A stretch of DNA of 64,000 nt from NCBI GenBank assembly GCA_013398055.1, contig VZRS01015026.1, forward strand, positions 70,649 to 134,648. Reading direction: 5' to 3'. Made by a program: the position numbers and the translations under genes. Source of the stretch: Ifrita kowaldi. Its lineage: Eukaryota > Chordata > Aves > Passeriformes > Cinclosomatidae. Below are positions 12,570 through 26,437 of the stretch, piece after piece. The notes under the pieces were generated by a model. That model saw nothing but the letters and a program-made list of their open reading frames with translations. It did no database searches and was not told where the DNA came from. Position 1 is the first letter of the stretch; each line of letters begins with the position of its first letter.

Positions 12570-14929
12570 GCCCTGCAGTCACAGATAAAAGGAGGACAAT
12601 GATCAGCTGCTACTTCTGCCTACAAAGCACATAGAAGATAAAGCTTTATAATACTGATCTCCTTAACTCATCATGAGAGCCATCTCATGCAAGCATCAGT
12701 GGGCACATGCCAGTCTCTCTCACTGCTTCAAGACCCACTGACAGAAAAAAAAAACCACAGCCTGAGAGAAGCAATGGGAGGACATCCTCAATTTATTTCA
12801 AGCTGCTTCTTGGAAAATACTATCTTTCACTCTCTCCCTTCACTATCCCACCTCAGAACTGCCCTTTCGGGCCAAATCTCTGCACTTACCCCAGTAGTGT
12901 ATAGGCAACTCTCACAGTGCGTAATACAGCATATTCTCTTTGATTCTCCCCTTTCTCCAGTGCTGAACATACACAGCACACTGTAGGGACAGAGACTTTT
13001 TCTTAACAAGCCTAAGCCTCCTGAAAGCTCTCAGGAGTTTCAGCAGTAGGAGTAAGTGTGGAGCTCAGAGAGGAAGTGAAATGGCGAAAAGGCCAGGATG
13101 CTCTCAAGATGTCTTAGGTGTATGGCGTTAGCTTAAACTCTCTATTAAGAAAACATGCAGCCTCAGTAGGAGTTTAATGCAACCTGAAAGTACAGGTTAA
13201 ACTTGGTTTCCACTTCAGAAAATATTTATTTCTGTCTATCATGTGATGAAGTACAACTAGCCCCCAACTTCACTCCTGCTGCTGTGCTGCCAACACATCT
13301 TGATCTGAATGCCTCTGCAAAGGAGACTGAGCTCTTCCAAAGGGTACGGTTGGGTTTACCAGGCAAAATTTATCCTCAGGCCTGCTCCTCACTCCTTCTC
13401 TAGCGCTCTGAAAATGTTGAGTCTGAGTGACAGGTAAGGACAGATTAGAAGGAACAGAGAAGAGCGCATTTAAATGGAAACAGCTTAATATGACTTAGGT
13501 GTAATTAATCTACAACATTCATTTTCCATTCTTACCCAGTTTATCAGCCTTCAACTGAAATACTTCTTCTGTTATGCTAAACACCCTCCTGGACATCCAT
13601 AATGTTAGTTAAGGAACATGCAAAACAAGAAGTGGCTACTTAAAAGAGCATCACATTGGAAACATCTTTGAACTAGAACATATTTTCTTCAGAATACTCA
13701 TGTACCATATATTGCAAAAAATATGCCCATGAGACAACACAGTGGATAAACTGAAATGCAATTCAGCACGAGGCAATTCCATCAGATCTTTCTGGTGACC
13801 TTACAAACACAACAGAAAGTGCTATTCATATATCACCTAGCCAAGTCAATATTTATTTTCTTGCTTTACGCACGCTTTGCAGGAGTGACCTTAATCATAA
13901 AAGCAAGGCACTAAAAAGCATGGTTTGGTCCAAAACTTGTTTTGGCAGGCACTATGCAGATCTCCCCAAGTAGCTCTGCCAACATATCTCAAGCCAAACT
14001 TGCAATAGTCTGACCTAAAAGGACAAGAAGACTGTCAGAAATGAGACTACAAACATTTCCCTCAGGAGTGTGCTGTGTGCATAGACTCTTTCCATGTTTG
14101 TAAGGGGGAGGGGAAGGGATTTTCCATGTCTGTATGTGCTTTCCACATATATTTGCCAACAGTTCCTAGATTATCCCCAGAGCCTACTTTGAACACCAGG
14201 ATAACTGCTCTACTGTAGGCTGTATTTCCTTTATGAACATGGAGACTTCAGAATAGAAGGCCGGATCTTGATTTCTGAGTTATTCTGGGCACACTAACAA
14301 AATAAATGAACCCTGGCTATACCTCAGTGTCGCTGAGAACAGATCTAGACCCTAGACCCTGCAGTCTGCAGCACCTCCTGAGATTCAGCAGTTGAAAAGG
14401 AAGGCAAGCATAAGAACAGCGGAAGAGGTAAAACCACACAGGATTTGTTACTTTGCCTAAAGAAAAAATATAAAATATATATCTTTCACATGTATCAATT
14501 TCTTGCTTCTAATAATGTCATTTTATTCTTGTGCAAGTACAGTGAATATAAGGAGTGCTGAGACAGAGATATAAATTAGGTTAAGGCAGTAATCACCCTC
14601 TCTTACTATCCCCCAGCAGTCCTGATGAAAATATGCTCTTAAAAATGCCATAGACCAGAAGTAGCTGCACAAACGCTTGACTGTCTGCCTCATCAGCGCG
14701 ACATTCCCTCGATGTAAGCTGCCAAACTACCAACCCAATCCCTTTTATTTCCTCTTTTGTCATCGTAAGGATAAGTCTAAAAGCTTTTAGTGCATTTCCT
14801 CTCAGTTAAACTCAAATTAGTCCCCTCTGCTGGACTCCTACTGGGATGCCTTGGTCTATCCCAGAGCCCTTGCTGAGAAAAGCCCTTTTCAGTCCAGCAA
14901 ATCACCTCAGTACCTGCTACTCTGACAAG

Positions 14930-15560
14930 GCTGACGCCATTATTTATTACATAATAAGCTCTCGCTGTTGAGGGTCAATTATTCCATTGACTGGGCATTA
15001 CAATAATTCTTGGTAATTAAAAGAGGTACTTATGTGAATCTAGATGCATATTGAAAGAAACATTAGTCCTTTTGTTATCTTGGCAAGCCCTTGTTCCTAG
15101 TCGGCCCAAGCAATTAGCATCTTTTGGCAATCCCTGTCAGCTGGGGTTTGGAAAGACTGAAAAGAGGGTCACTCAGATGCTAATTTAGATACAATTGTGA
15201 CAGCAGAGTTTAGAGGGAGCTGCTCCAAAGGCACCATCAGGGTTTAATAAAGCAAACAGCTTGGGTCCCAGTGACCCTGCTGAGGTAATTAAAAAGGCTG
15301 CTCTATGTTGCTGTGCCAAATAGGAGAGTGGCATCATGAAGCCTATCCACAAAAACCATTTTTAAAAGACATATAATCACCCATTTAATCTGCTCATTAA
15401 ACAAATCTCTCATGCGGACTTAACAAGAATTAGCACTTTCGAAAAGGCAAAAATTGACAGAAAGCAGACTGTTCAAATGATTCTAAAGGTCGTGATTCCT
15501 AAACGTTTTCCCATTATTATTATAAGCTCATTTAATGCTAATGTATAATATTTGGGGATA
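14930..15560. promoter_or_regulatory. Candidate conserved non-coding element
   Basis: About 630 bp free of recognised repeats and homopolymers, with many homeodomain-type cores: TAATTA at 15014-15019 and 15286-15291, and ATTA/TAAT cores at several other places. The texture resembles deeply conserved vertebrate developmental enhancers. No coding frame persists. The call rests on composition only, without an alignment. Confidence 0.35.
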
Positions 15561-18500
15561 TCGCCGTTCAAGACTATTCTTTTAATGCTGTCTTTATGGA
15601 AGAAATATGAACATCCACTTCTCAAAGCTAAGAGGGTACAATGACATCAGCTACGACAACAGTAGGAAACTCAGCCCTACAAACTTTGTGTAAATAACCC
15701 CACACTGAACCCACAGCAAATTCTGGGGAGTACTGCTGACACTGTTTCCCAGGATGCATCCCAGTAAGAGAGCTCTTGCACACAACCACCAGCTCAAACT
15801 CCAGCACGTAAGCAACATTAGGTACCCTGCAATATCCACCTCTTTCGTTCCTCCAAGGCTGCTAAAGAGTTAGAATCATCACTACTGACAAAGCAAATTA
15901 CCTTCTCCTACTTCAGAAAAAAGAGTAAAATTAAAGAAGTTCATCCTCTTTTGTGCAAACCAAAACTAAAGTTCCAGGGGTTGTAGGGCACTGAGTGAAG
16001 ACTGAAGAAAATGTACTTTGGTGTGACAATGACCTGATGTGTATTATGGGCAAACTGTCCTACTCCATGCAGAACATAAGATTTTCATTTTTGAAAAGCT
16101 AATCTGCTTTGCGTTGGGGTAACAACAAAAAAGGAAGAGGAAAACAGAGAAGACAGGGTAATACTGGCTGATTTTCACTTTTAATTCAGTATTGAAAAAA
16201 ATTATCTCTGTACAATGTCTGGGAGAGAGTGCAGCTGTTAAGTCATCACAGAGGTTAAGCAATTATATTGTTCCGTGAGTATTTCACTATGCTGCATTCA
16301 AATGCAGCTTCCAAAATGCCAGTTTTCTTCAACCTCCTGCTAATGAGAGACTAAAACATCAGGGAGGCCAACTCGTCCCCAGAAAATAAATAAAATCATT
16401 AGGCATTGTAGCATGCTCGGCCCAGCTACTAAACTTTTTCAGACTCATGAGGCTGGATACTATATGACCTCATCATTGACAAGCTAATGTTCTACTGAAA
16501 GATGTTAATTAAAGGCTCTAGAGATGTTGCCAGCATACTTAACATCTCCAGCTATAACTGATGCATACACATCTTTCACAAGGCAATGTGCTGAGCTGGA
16601 ATGACAACTTCAATTCCACACAAGCTCAATACTTGCCATGTCCACCTTATTTGGAAATGAAAGGCCAAAATGAGGTTAAAGCCCTACATGCATGTAATTT
16701 GCTAGATCAGTGTTTCTCATTTTGTGATCTATGGACTGGTAAACCATGAGACAAGTGTATAATTCCTTTTAGCTCTCAGTTAGCATATCATGAACAAGAT
16801 CCTCGTTGTACAGACAGACACAAACTTATGACTTCCCTGATGGTGACTACAGAGCAGAGACTGGCAAACAAGGCAAAGACAGCCACCACTGTGTTCATTC
16901 TCGGAGAGCTGATTCAGTTGAACCACGTAATTGCAAACATGGCTTGCTCTCAATTCTGAAGGTCACCAGTATGCTGCAGTCATATGTGGTCAGTACTACT
17001 GACCTGACAACACCTGAGTGCTCTTTTTTCTTCAGCCCTAAAACATTTAAAAGCAGGAAAAAACCCCAGAACTTCTCCACAGGTTGCCTAAGACAGGTGA
17101 CAAGGGAAGCGACATCCTACCTTCAGAAATTTCTCTCTGTATAGAAACACTAGTGACACAAGGGAACGTACTTTCCTCCCTCCAACGGGCAGCATACAGG
17201 ATGGAACAGGCCATGTTAGAAATTCTGAGAAAAAAAACAGCTACCACCTACAGTTTGCAGGAGCTGCTGCAGTACAGTGGGAACAACCACAACCTTGGAA
17301 AGGGAACTACAGTCTCATACCTCAATAACTGTGGAAGTCCCCAAGGAATCACCTAAAAAACCCCTAATCTATATCCTACAGGAGTACACCCAAGTTAATT
17401 AGGCTAAGGAGCAACAATGATATAGGTGGTAATTCTTATGCGAATTCCATCTACATCTATTTATATCTGATTATCAGTGCATGCTACTTAACTTGCCTTA
17501 GGTTGTTCCTAAAACAATCCACTTGTACCTGGAACAAAGCTCTTAAAAGTGACAAGAACTTCAGCACCAACACAACAAAGCTTAAATAGGGAAAGAAACA
17601 GTCTTTTCCACTCTGAAACAAAAGCTTAAATGGCTGTAGGATGGGGTGAACTACTGGTTTTGACCAGCTTTTTAACTACTTTACACTCAAGTTCTTTTTT
17701 TCTTAACTCAATGTGGGGAAGAAGGGGGTCAGGAAGATGACAATAATGCAAGAAGGATGGAGAACATAAGGAACATCAGAAAAAGAAAGAAGGAGGAGGA
17801 AATAAATCATCAAAACTTTATAACCCTAGAATGCCTCACAGGGGAGCAGAGGAAAAAAATTAAACCATTTGTCTTCAGCATGTTTGCTTATTATCTCTTG
17901 GGAGAGTTTAAGATGTTATACTCGACACCATTATATGTATGTGCAGTTAACCTCAACCTGTACTATTTCTTTCTACCTTTGCAGTCTTACACAGGCACAC
18001 AAGTATCTTGTACTGATAAACCATGTTCAGTTTCTCTTAGCACTGTACAGGGAATAATTCTTATAGAAAATGATAACAATTCTTTGACTTAAAGTACACT
18101 TTGATACTGACATCTGAAAAGAGCTCTGTCTAGCTCCAATAACTACACACTCCCTCTGTATTCCCTACCATCAAGGACACTTCCTAACACACTTGAGAAA
18201 GTAATTCAATAGCTGAATAACCACAACTACACTTTCAGGTCTATTTAAAACTGCAAAAACAATGTGTGCTTTCTCTTGGGAGAGCTATGCTACCATTTGG
18301 TCAGACAGCAACACATTTTGGACGCACTTCAGAAGTAGTTGCATGCATTGTGAAGATTTATAGTTGGACAGGAATCAAGACAGGGGTGCAACTCCCTGGA
18401 AAACACTGAAATCCATCCACAGATGAACCATCACAGACAAAGTCACAAATACAGTTTCCTGACCAGTTTGGCTGTGCAAGGAGATGGGAAAATTCAATCA

Positions 18501-20458
18501 ACCAGTACATTTATTTTCTTAAAATGTATCTTCATGCCACAAGTGAACGTGTTGTTTTGCTGCAATACGTAATACTATGTTTACCTCTGCTTCTGCACCA
18601 GCATGTGCGACAGTCATTCCAGACATTCCTTCTGCAGCTTTTTGTTTATTTTGGGGAATGTTTAGAATGCTTTTGTTTTGCAAAAAAGAGAAAATTTTAA
18701 AAAAAGTCCTATTTTTAAAAAGCCCTCCAAACTCTGAAGGAATCACCTATGCAAGAGCTTCTAAAAGAATAAACACAGCTGCTTACAAACGAGTAAGAAG
18801 TTATAGGAAAAAACACTAGTAGGTGCCAGTTCAATTTTCTAATAAATCTTAAGGCTGAGGCTGTCCTTTGATTCCTGTGAGTTTTAGTATTTTATCTCGA
18901 ATGTATAGTTGGGTTTTTTTTCCACAAAAAAGTTATTTTAGGTAATGATGAAAAGCCAACTTTCCACTAGCAGCTATTTGTGGTAATAAACACATAAACT
19001 ACTAATATGAGCAAAAGTTGAGTTATTAAAAGTATACTTCAGAAAAGCAGCATTAGTTATGCTTCAAGCTCTCAAACAGAATTGAGAGAGTGAAGACAAT
19101 TTAGGAAGAAAAGCATACAGGTCAATTTATCCTCAACAATGAATATTCATTTATTTCTGGTCACTGCCTAAATCTGCTTTTCTAATTCCTTTATTTAACT
19201 GTCTGAGGTTATAAAGATATAAACCTGAGATCATCTTATTATAGGGCTATAGTTGAAACATTAAGAACTTGCAATAGGGATACAACTAGTTTAAGAACAT
19301 ATGTGCTCTGTGTTTACTTCTGTCTGGTAAAACAACAGTGTCAACTGGAATTTGAAATGTTTTCTTTATTTAGATCTTGCAGGCTGAACAATGAGCCCTG
19401 ACAGCTCTGTCTCAGCCCTCTCAAGGCTCGTACCAAATGAAGCCTAAACTCACCATTCAGCAACTGCACCAGCCATGGGATGTCTGGAATTTGTTGTGTG
19501 CACTCATCCTTAAAATGGAACAGCTGCTATGAAAGGCTGTTACAAGACACCCAAGGGGGCAAAAGGTTCCAGTGACACCCTTATCTTCAACCTGATATGA
19601 ACAGCTTTTGCTGCTACCCTGCTCCCATCTCTAGGTGTAAAGTTACAGGACAGAAGGGCCCAAAACACTCCCTTCAGTAAAGGAGAAAACTGTACGGCTT
19701 CTGTTCTTTTTCATGCCATTGACTGTGCAGAGGATTAGATCACCTTTCAAATGTACTTATTTAACGTAACACATCTGTATGCCGATTTTAAAGACATGCA
19801 TTTTAGAAAACTACATTTCTACAGCGCTACCACCCCCCACTCACCTTTTAATAAAAGCAGCAAGACAGTCCTTGGGCCATGCTGTGCTTGCCTTGCTCTC
19901 TTGATTGACTATATAGCCTCTAAGTCCACAGACTAGTTAGTTGCATGAGGGGCTCAACCAGGATTTGGCTGTTAAGGATCAGAAAGCAATAGCAATATAG
20001 CAAAAATAGCTCTCAAGGGAAATATATCTTGTTACTGCCAGAAAGAGTATTTTTGTAAGAGAAGCATTTCTGTAATTCTTATTAGTTAAAATAAAAGACT
20101 GGAAATAACCAGAAGCATGAAGACCCAGGGGTCTGAGCTCCCATCAGACTCAATGGCAGATTTCCCACTACATTCACTGGATACACAATGAAGACCAAAT
20201 GTGGAATACAGAAAGGAAATGATCAGAGGAAGGACTCTTGTTCACAAATGCATTCTGCATCTGCGAAGTTTGTACCTGTGACTGAGTTCATAAATGAGAC
20301 TGGTGTCCACACACCATACAACTGTGATGAGTTCTAGTTCTGGTGGGAAAACCCTAGGAACTACTTCTTTTTAAAATAGAGAAGACAGCTTCATTTTTAC
20401 AATGCACAGCACTGGGCAAAGCCTAGTGTCATTAGAAGGTGTACTTTTCCACAGACTT

Positions 20459-20475
20459 CCCCCCCTCCCATCCCC
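20459..20475 (-). other. Quadruplex-forming motif on the sense strand of ATP8A2
   Basis: The plus strand has C7, T, C3, AT, C4. Read on the minus strand this gives four G-runs of at least three, if the C7 is split as 3+1+3. The pre-mRNA would carry the same G-runs. Confidence 0.65.
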
Positions 20476-23370
20476 ACAGCCTCTGCTTCTCTGGTGCTTG
20501 CTGAGGTGACCCAGAGACCTGCTACGGTCTGCAACCAACCTCCTCCTTCCACCAAAAGTAGGTACTATTTCTTGCTGAAGTTCCTTTGATATATCAAATC
20601 CTCTTTCCAAATTTTATATTGCAGAGATTAAACAAGTCTGTAAAAAGACAGACACTCGCCCCAAACCCTTTTATGCAAACATAAACATTGCTATAATTGC
20701 AACAGATAATCAGCCCCACTTCAGTCAAAGCTCAATACCAGCTTGTAGATGCATCTTTTAACCAAACCACAATTTATCTGGCTGTGCAAATGAAATCCTT
20801 TTCCCTATCTCTTTACACCCACCTTTGGGATTTTGGTTTGCCAAATTTCCTTCCGCTGTTCTTCCTAAGAGCTATGATTTTCAGCATCACACAATCCCAC
20901 CCTCCATCAATGTTCTGGCCCAGGGTTCATATCCTGAGGTTTATATACTACATATGCTCTCTAGTGGGACAAAAGCCTTACTTTCCCAAGATCATGAATA
21001 ACCTACTCTTTCCGATGGAGTCAGAAATTAAAATCCCAGAACAATAATATCCCCAAGAACATCTCAGGAAGAGAGGAAGAAAGAAGCATCAGGGGAAGAT
21101 GAGACTAATGGACTAACACGGAGTAAAACATGGCCAGGCAGACATAACAGTAGTATTTGCTGCAACATGGACAAGGATGAAGTGAACCTGGTTTGGACGC
21201 ATCAAGAGAGAGTTAAGTGCAAGTCATAGACAACGCTGAGTTCTCCTCCAGAGCTTGTCTTTCCTCTCCACCTCAAGATGATTTGTCTGTACCAAAAGAG
21301 ACAATCCCACCACAAAAATCCCTCTCCCTCTTTCAGAGTCCTCTCAGGAACCATTACACTTGCCACAGTTCTGAGACAGGTAGGTCGGCTAAAGGGGGAT
21401 GAATCAAAACTCCTTTTTCATCAACTACTACAGTACATGTTGGTCATTTACCATCCAAACAGAAGCTGCCTGCTTTGGGCATGTTGGGAAGCATGGCTCT
21501 CCATCTAAGATGGCTGAAGTAACACTGTCTTCCTTCCCTGTCACAGACTACTACAGTAATATGTTAAATACTCATTCAGTATTAATAAACACATTTTCAG
21601 TGCCCAGCAAATAGTCTTCCACCGTAGGTTTACCATATTAAAATTAACTTGGGCTAGGCACCTCCTCATAGACTTATCCAATTGTGTACTTGCTTCATGT
21701 TTCCAGCTCCTGTTCCTTGATACTTGTGATGCCAATCTGAACTTGGATTCTTTAGGGCAAAGTGCTGGCATTGGAAATCATACTAAAAATGGTAACAACA
21801 AAGAATCTTCCTGTTTGACGCCCAGCACACTTGAATCAATTCTTTTACTTCCTACTGATGAGCTTTGATTGCTTTGGGTACTTCTGCTGCTTCTACTGCT
21901 GTTCTAAGCATTCGTCTAGATTCACTGTTACCCTATCACCCTGAGGAAACATCCACTGGGATCCAGACGCTTCAGCCTCTCCATTTTAGAGGCCTCCTGG
22001 TACTGCTTTCGTTATTCAGAATTACTAAGTCAAAGGTTCAAAACAGGAGGAAAAAACACCCACCAAAATAAAACCCAAACCCACCTGCCTAGAGCTTCTC
22101 CCTCACCAAAAAATGGATGACTTGGACTCCAGCTGTTCATTCAGCCCTACCACACTGAAATCCCTACTGAAACAAAGCCTTTGAGTCAAATCCTGTGAGC
22201 TCACTACTGGAGGGTTTTTTAGTTGCATGTGTGTCATCTGACTGAAATCTGCCTTTCCTGTGATCCAGCAACACACTGTACAGTCGGATTTGTACTACAT
22301 TTCCCTCCTTCTCTCTCATTCTTAGCATTAATCCCCTCCTCTTATTTTCTCCTGCAGAGCTATACTGGGTTTGTATTCCCAGCTACACAGATGTAAAGTA
22401 AACCTTCATTCTGTGCCTGGTCAGTGAACTTCATGACTGTTCTGTTTAATACATACTCTGTTTTTTGTGGCTGCCACTAGACTCATTGTTTTACATCTGT
22501 TTGCATTAAAGCACGTTTTCCTCTGAATGACTCAAGACATTTAAAAGATCCCAAATCCCTCTGAATAGGGTTACATAAATTCTGAAATGCTTGCTATTCC
22601 CTTCCTCTAAATTCAGTATCATCAGCTAACCTTTACTACGATCTTAGATCTGATATTCTCATTCAAATTATTTATATATATATTATTAAAAAGATCAATC
22701 CCCTTGAGTATGTCACTAGTAACCTATTTTCAGCTAGAGAAATTCTCATTTGCAGATACTGTATGCAACCTGCTTTGAGACACTTTTAAAGCCAACAGTC
22801 CATTTTTGCTCTACAGACCATGACTGTGGTTTAACCAGTAAGCTCCTTTATGAAACCTTATAATTTAAGTGTCATTAATTCACACAGTTTCAATTTTCAC
22901 AGTATATTTTCCTCATAACATGAAAAAAATAGAACAGTATCAAGATGAATCTGGAAAGCCAGAATTCAGAGCAAAGAATGTGTGCTCTTATTTATCAAGA
23001 TTCCTGATTTTCTGCTTATAACATTCTTATTCTGATAACAATGGCAAAAATACAAATAAGCTATTCAAGGGAATTTCAAGCACATAAACACCACAGTGTT
23101 GAATTTCATTCTTCGACCCTTTTTGTCCTGAGTTAGGGTCTTACACACTTTTCCTTTAAAATCACCAGTATTTCTCTGTCTGACAGTTGGCAAGTAGGAA
23201 GGGAAATGGTTTTAAAGATCAAATTAAGCAAACCTGATTGAATAATTCAGATTTGTCATGGGACTCAATTATTTCTATTAGAAATCCTTATTTTTAAAAG
23301 GAAAAAAAAGTTATTTTCTTTGGCATGCAAAGAATTATTTCTTTTACTTCTGGAAACACTGAAGTAGTGG

Positions 23371-23432
23371 TTTCCTGAGGTTTTACATGTTAACTCTTTC
23401 ATATTTTTCCTGAGGTTTTACCTGTTAGCTCT
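23371..23432. repeat. 27-bp direct repeat, two copies
   Basis: The units at 23371-23397 and 23406-23432 begin TTTCCTGAGGTTTTAC and end GTTA(A/G)CTCT. They differ at 2 of 27 positions and are separated by 8 bp. This looks like a local duplication; no larger array follows. Confidence 0.9.
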
Positions 23433-24252
23433 AGCCTGAAACAACAACAGATGCCCCAAAGACAAGCATAAAAGAGGTAAGAGTTATTTTCCTCTTTGCT
23501 ATGAAAAGCATGATAAAAATAAATTTGCAAACAAAAAAAATTACAGTATTTTAAAAAACCTGTCAAAAATTGCATGGGTTCTCTTACAGTAGAGCTATTT
23601 CTCCCACTTGTGTAAATGCATTTATGGATACAATAGGCTTTGCTGCAGAAGACCTACGCAACCTTATGCAATGACAGTGCATCAACCAGCTGGAGGTCAC
23701 TGCTGTCCCCATGTCTCTCCAGAGCACAGAATCAGGGATAACAGCAACAAGTGCCAAGCTGAGGCAAGGCAGCACCATGCCTAATCACAAAAATTCCAGA
23801 GCCACAGTAGCACAGAACCACCTCCAGGTGATAGGTGGATGCACTCATCCACCACAGCAGCACTGAGGAACTGCTCAGCCCTGCACAAAGGGCTGCAGTT
23901 CCCCAGTCCTATGCAGCCTGCAGGGCTGAATCAATCAGGCACTCGGATTATGCTGCCTTTTTCAGTTCTCACTCTGAATACCAGAAAAAGAAAGATAAAA
24001 GCTACATGGGCCCCTCATTCGGGGCCTTAGGCTGATGGGTGACATGCAGTTAGAGAGGACATCAATTGAAGGCCCTTGAGAAGAACTGAAGGCTTGTTAC
24101 AAACCACAATCAACACCACACAATGTTCAAACTATCTGGAAGAGCACTACCTGTATCAAAGTTCCCTGCATACCAACTGTATTAGACTTGATAGTTCATT
24201 TCACAGGAGAAGAAAATCCAACACCAAAAAAAACCACACACAACAACCCTCA

Positions 24253-24276
24253 CCCACCCCCTTCCCCAAATCCCCC
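24253..24276 (-). other. Quadruplex-forming motif on the sense strand of ATP8A2
   Basis: The plus strand has C3, A, C5, TT, C4, AAAT, C5. The minus strand therefore has four separate G-runs with loops of 4, 2 and 1 nt. Confidence 0.8.
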
Positions 24277-24903
24277 ACTTTTTATTTAAGGCCAGCCCTG
24301 AGGGTGGAAACTTCCTGTATAGAAGCCTGCCTGTGACTGTAGAGACAGACACATGGCTATTTGCCTGCTGTCCTTATCCCACCTCTGCTCTTGTTCTATT
24401 CTCCTTCTCTTCCAGGGCAAAATGTCAGCTACATGATACAGAGTCTCTAAGAAGTTACCTAAAGTACAGAGCACAGAGATGAAAGGGTTACTGACTCTGC
24501 ACTCCATAGGTCTGTGTCCTTTCACAATAAGCCAGTTAAATCCTTTCATTCTCAGTTCTTTGCATTTATACAGAGGATTTTTTTTAAACACGAATCTTTA
24601 GATGACTCTAATTAGGTCATGTCTGCAGAAGGGTAAGGCAGAAAAAAGGTCCTCAGAGTTTAAATTTTTGGAACAGAAACGTTATCACTTTTAAAGTATA
24701 TTTAAAAGTATTCCCAGGTTTTACAAAGAATGATAAAACTAAACATAAGATGTTTTTTGCACTTCAAAATTAACATAGACTATCTTATAGTTAAATACAG
24801 CCCAAAAAAGATAGCTGCAACTAGAGCAAAGCCTCTGGAAGAAACAGTGCCATTAAATCACTACACTTAACAACTGTCAATAAAAATCTCACATGAGAAA
24901 TAA

Positions 24904-25038
24904 AATGTTCAAGAAGCGTTTGGACACAGCTCTCAGGCTCTTGGTGTGATTCTTGGTGTTTTCCTGTGCAGGGCCAGGAGTTGGACTCAATAACCCCCGT
25001 GGGTCCCTTCCAGCTCAGGATATTATACGATTCCATGA
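24904..25038 (+). mobile_element. CR1 3'-end fragment, plus strand
   Basis: The copy reads through 'AAGCGTTTGGACACAGCTCT', 'CTGTGCAGGGCCAGGAGTTG' and 'GTGGGTCCCTTCCAGCTCAG', ending with a decayed 'ATTATACGATTCCATGA' tail. The first block encodes the last residues of the CR1 reverse-transcriptase ORF. It is better preserved than the 5408-5494 copy of the same subtype. Confidence 0.9.
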
Positions 25039-26437
25039 AATGGCTAGACAGGATTCAAACCTACAAGTAATTAACAGAAAGACATACTCCTCTGTACAGA
25101 GTGGTGCAGAAGGCGTACTCCCCAGGCAAATGGATCCTGTTGCTAAAGAGTAAGCTCCTACCTACTATTATGATTTTAGAAGTGCTCCAGAGACTTGGTT
25201 CCAAGTATAACATGTTCCTCTTTGTACTGTACTGCTGTTGCAACTACTGAGAAAGAAGTGCTCCCCCAATTTGGGGCACTCTTAGCACATTCAGCAACTA
25301 CATTCTGCTACACCACCCTCACTCTGCAGTATAGAGCAGTGAACACCTCTGCTTGAGAAGCACCTGAACTAAGCAAAATGCATGGAAGCGAATAGGTAGA
25401 ATTACTCTGTCAAACTATCAAAACACAGCAACACTCTTGAAGACACCCTGTGACCTGCAAGAGAACCTCCTATTTAGAGGTAATGGCCGTGTCTAAGCTG
25501 CACAGAAAGAACAGGATCAGCGATTTGTCTAGGTTTGTAAAATTTGATGACCTGCTTGCTTACTTTCTGCACCACAGGCTACTGACTTGTCTCTAGGCTT
25601 CTCCTCTTAATCATGCTGGAATTCACAGATTTCATGCACCTCACAGGAGTCTGGGCTGCAATACATTCAGCCCAATCCAGAGTTCATACAAAGGCATGAA
25701 GTCATGCTCAGATAATGACTGTCCCTCTTCAGAGGGCTCTTAGCTTGGCCCAATTTCTCACCAATATATTTATCTGTAAACAATATGAAGATTGATAGGA
25801 GGACCACGACACAAGAAGTCAAGAACCCCTCAAGGCAAAATGCACTCAATGCAATTGAGCTTCTGAATCCATCAAAAGTATCGATAAAATGATCTAGTAT
25901 GTGTAAAAGCTGTGTATTTATCTCCTTTTCAAACCCTGGTCTAAAAAGATGATGAAAACAGTAAAAACAAGGCATGCTGATGTCAGCAGCATGTCCTAGC
26001 AAGGGATGAAAGATGATTCATTTCCAGGGATGCAGTACTGTTCTTCTGGCAGACTTCTCACCACTCATCACACTGTCTTGATATAAAAAAGTGACTTCTA
26101 AACTACTCTATCATTCCAGCCTCAAATCCTAACAGCAATCTTCTTAAAATTCAGAATACACTGGCTAAGCTCGAAGAAGTTTGGCAGGAGATCCCATCTT
26201 GGCAGTAGTTCAGGTTCACTTGCATTTTACTGAACCGAGAAGGCGCATAGAGAAGGGATGTTCCAAGTGCCCCTTCAGGTGCCCTAGGAAGGGAAAGGCT
26301 GCAGGGTAGATTCATGTGTGAGACAAATAATCAACAGGAGAGTGACTCAGACACAAAGTAAGGGTTTGACCACAATGAAAATTATATTCCATAAATAAAT
26401 TGCTTCAGGACATGAAGGTCAAATAAAGTGTACCCCC

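Larger units (their letters stand above)
5495..24903. other. Intron sequence without recognised genes
   Basis: About 19 kb of unique AT-rich DNA between two CR1 fragments. Apart from the G/T tract at 10691, the hairpin at 12550, the candidate element at 14930, the quadruplex motif at 20459 and the repeats at 23371, I see nothing assignable. ORFs of 60-153 codons occur on both strands and overlap each other, with no conserved motif. The longest, 153 codons at 5842-6303 on the minus strand, is hydrophobic and low in coding character. Confidence 0.6.
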
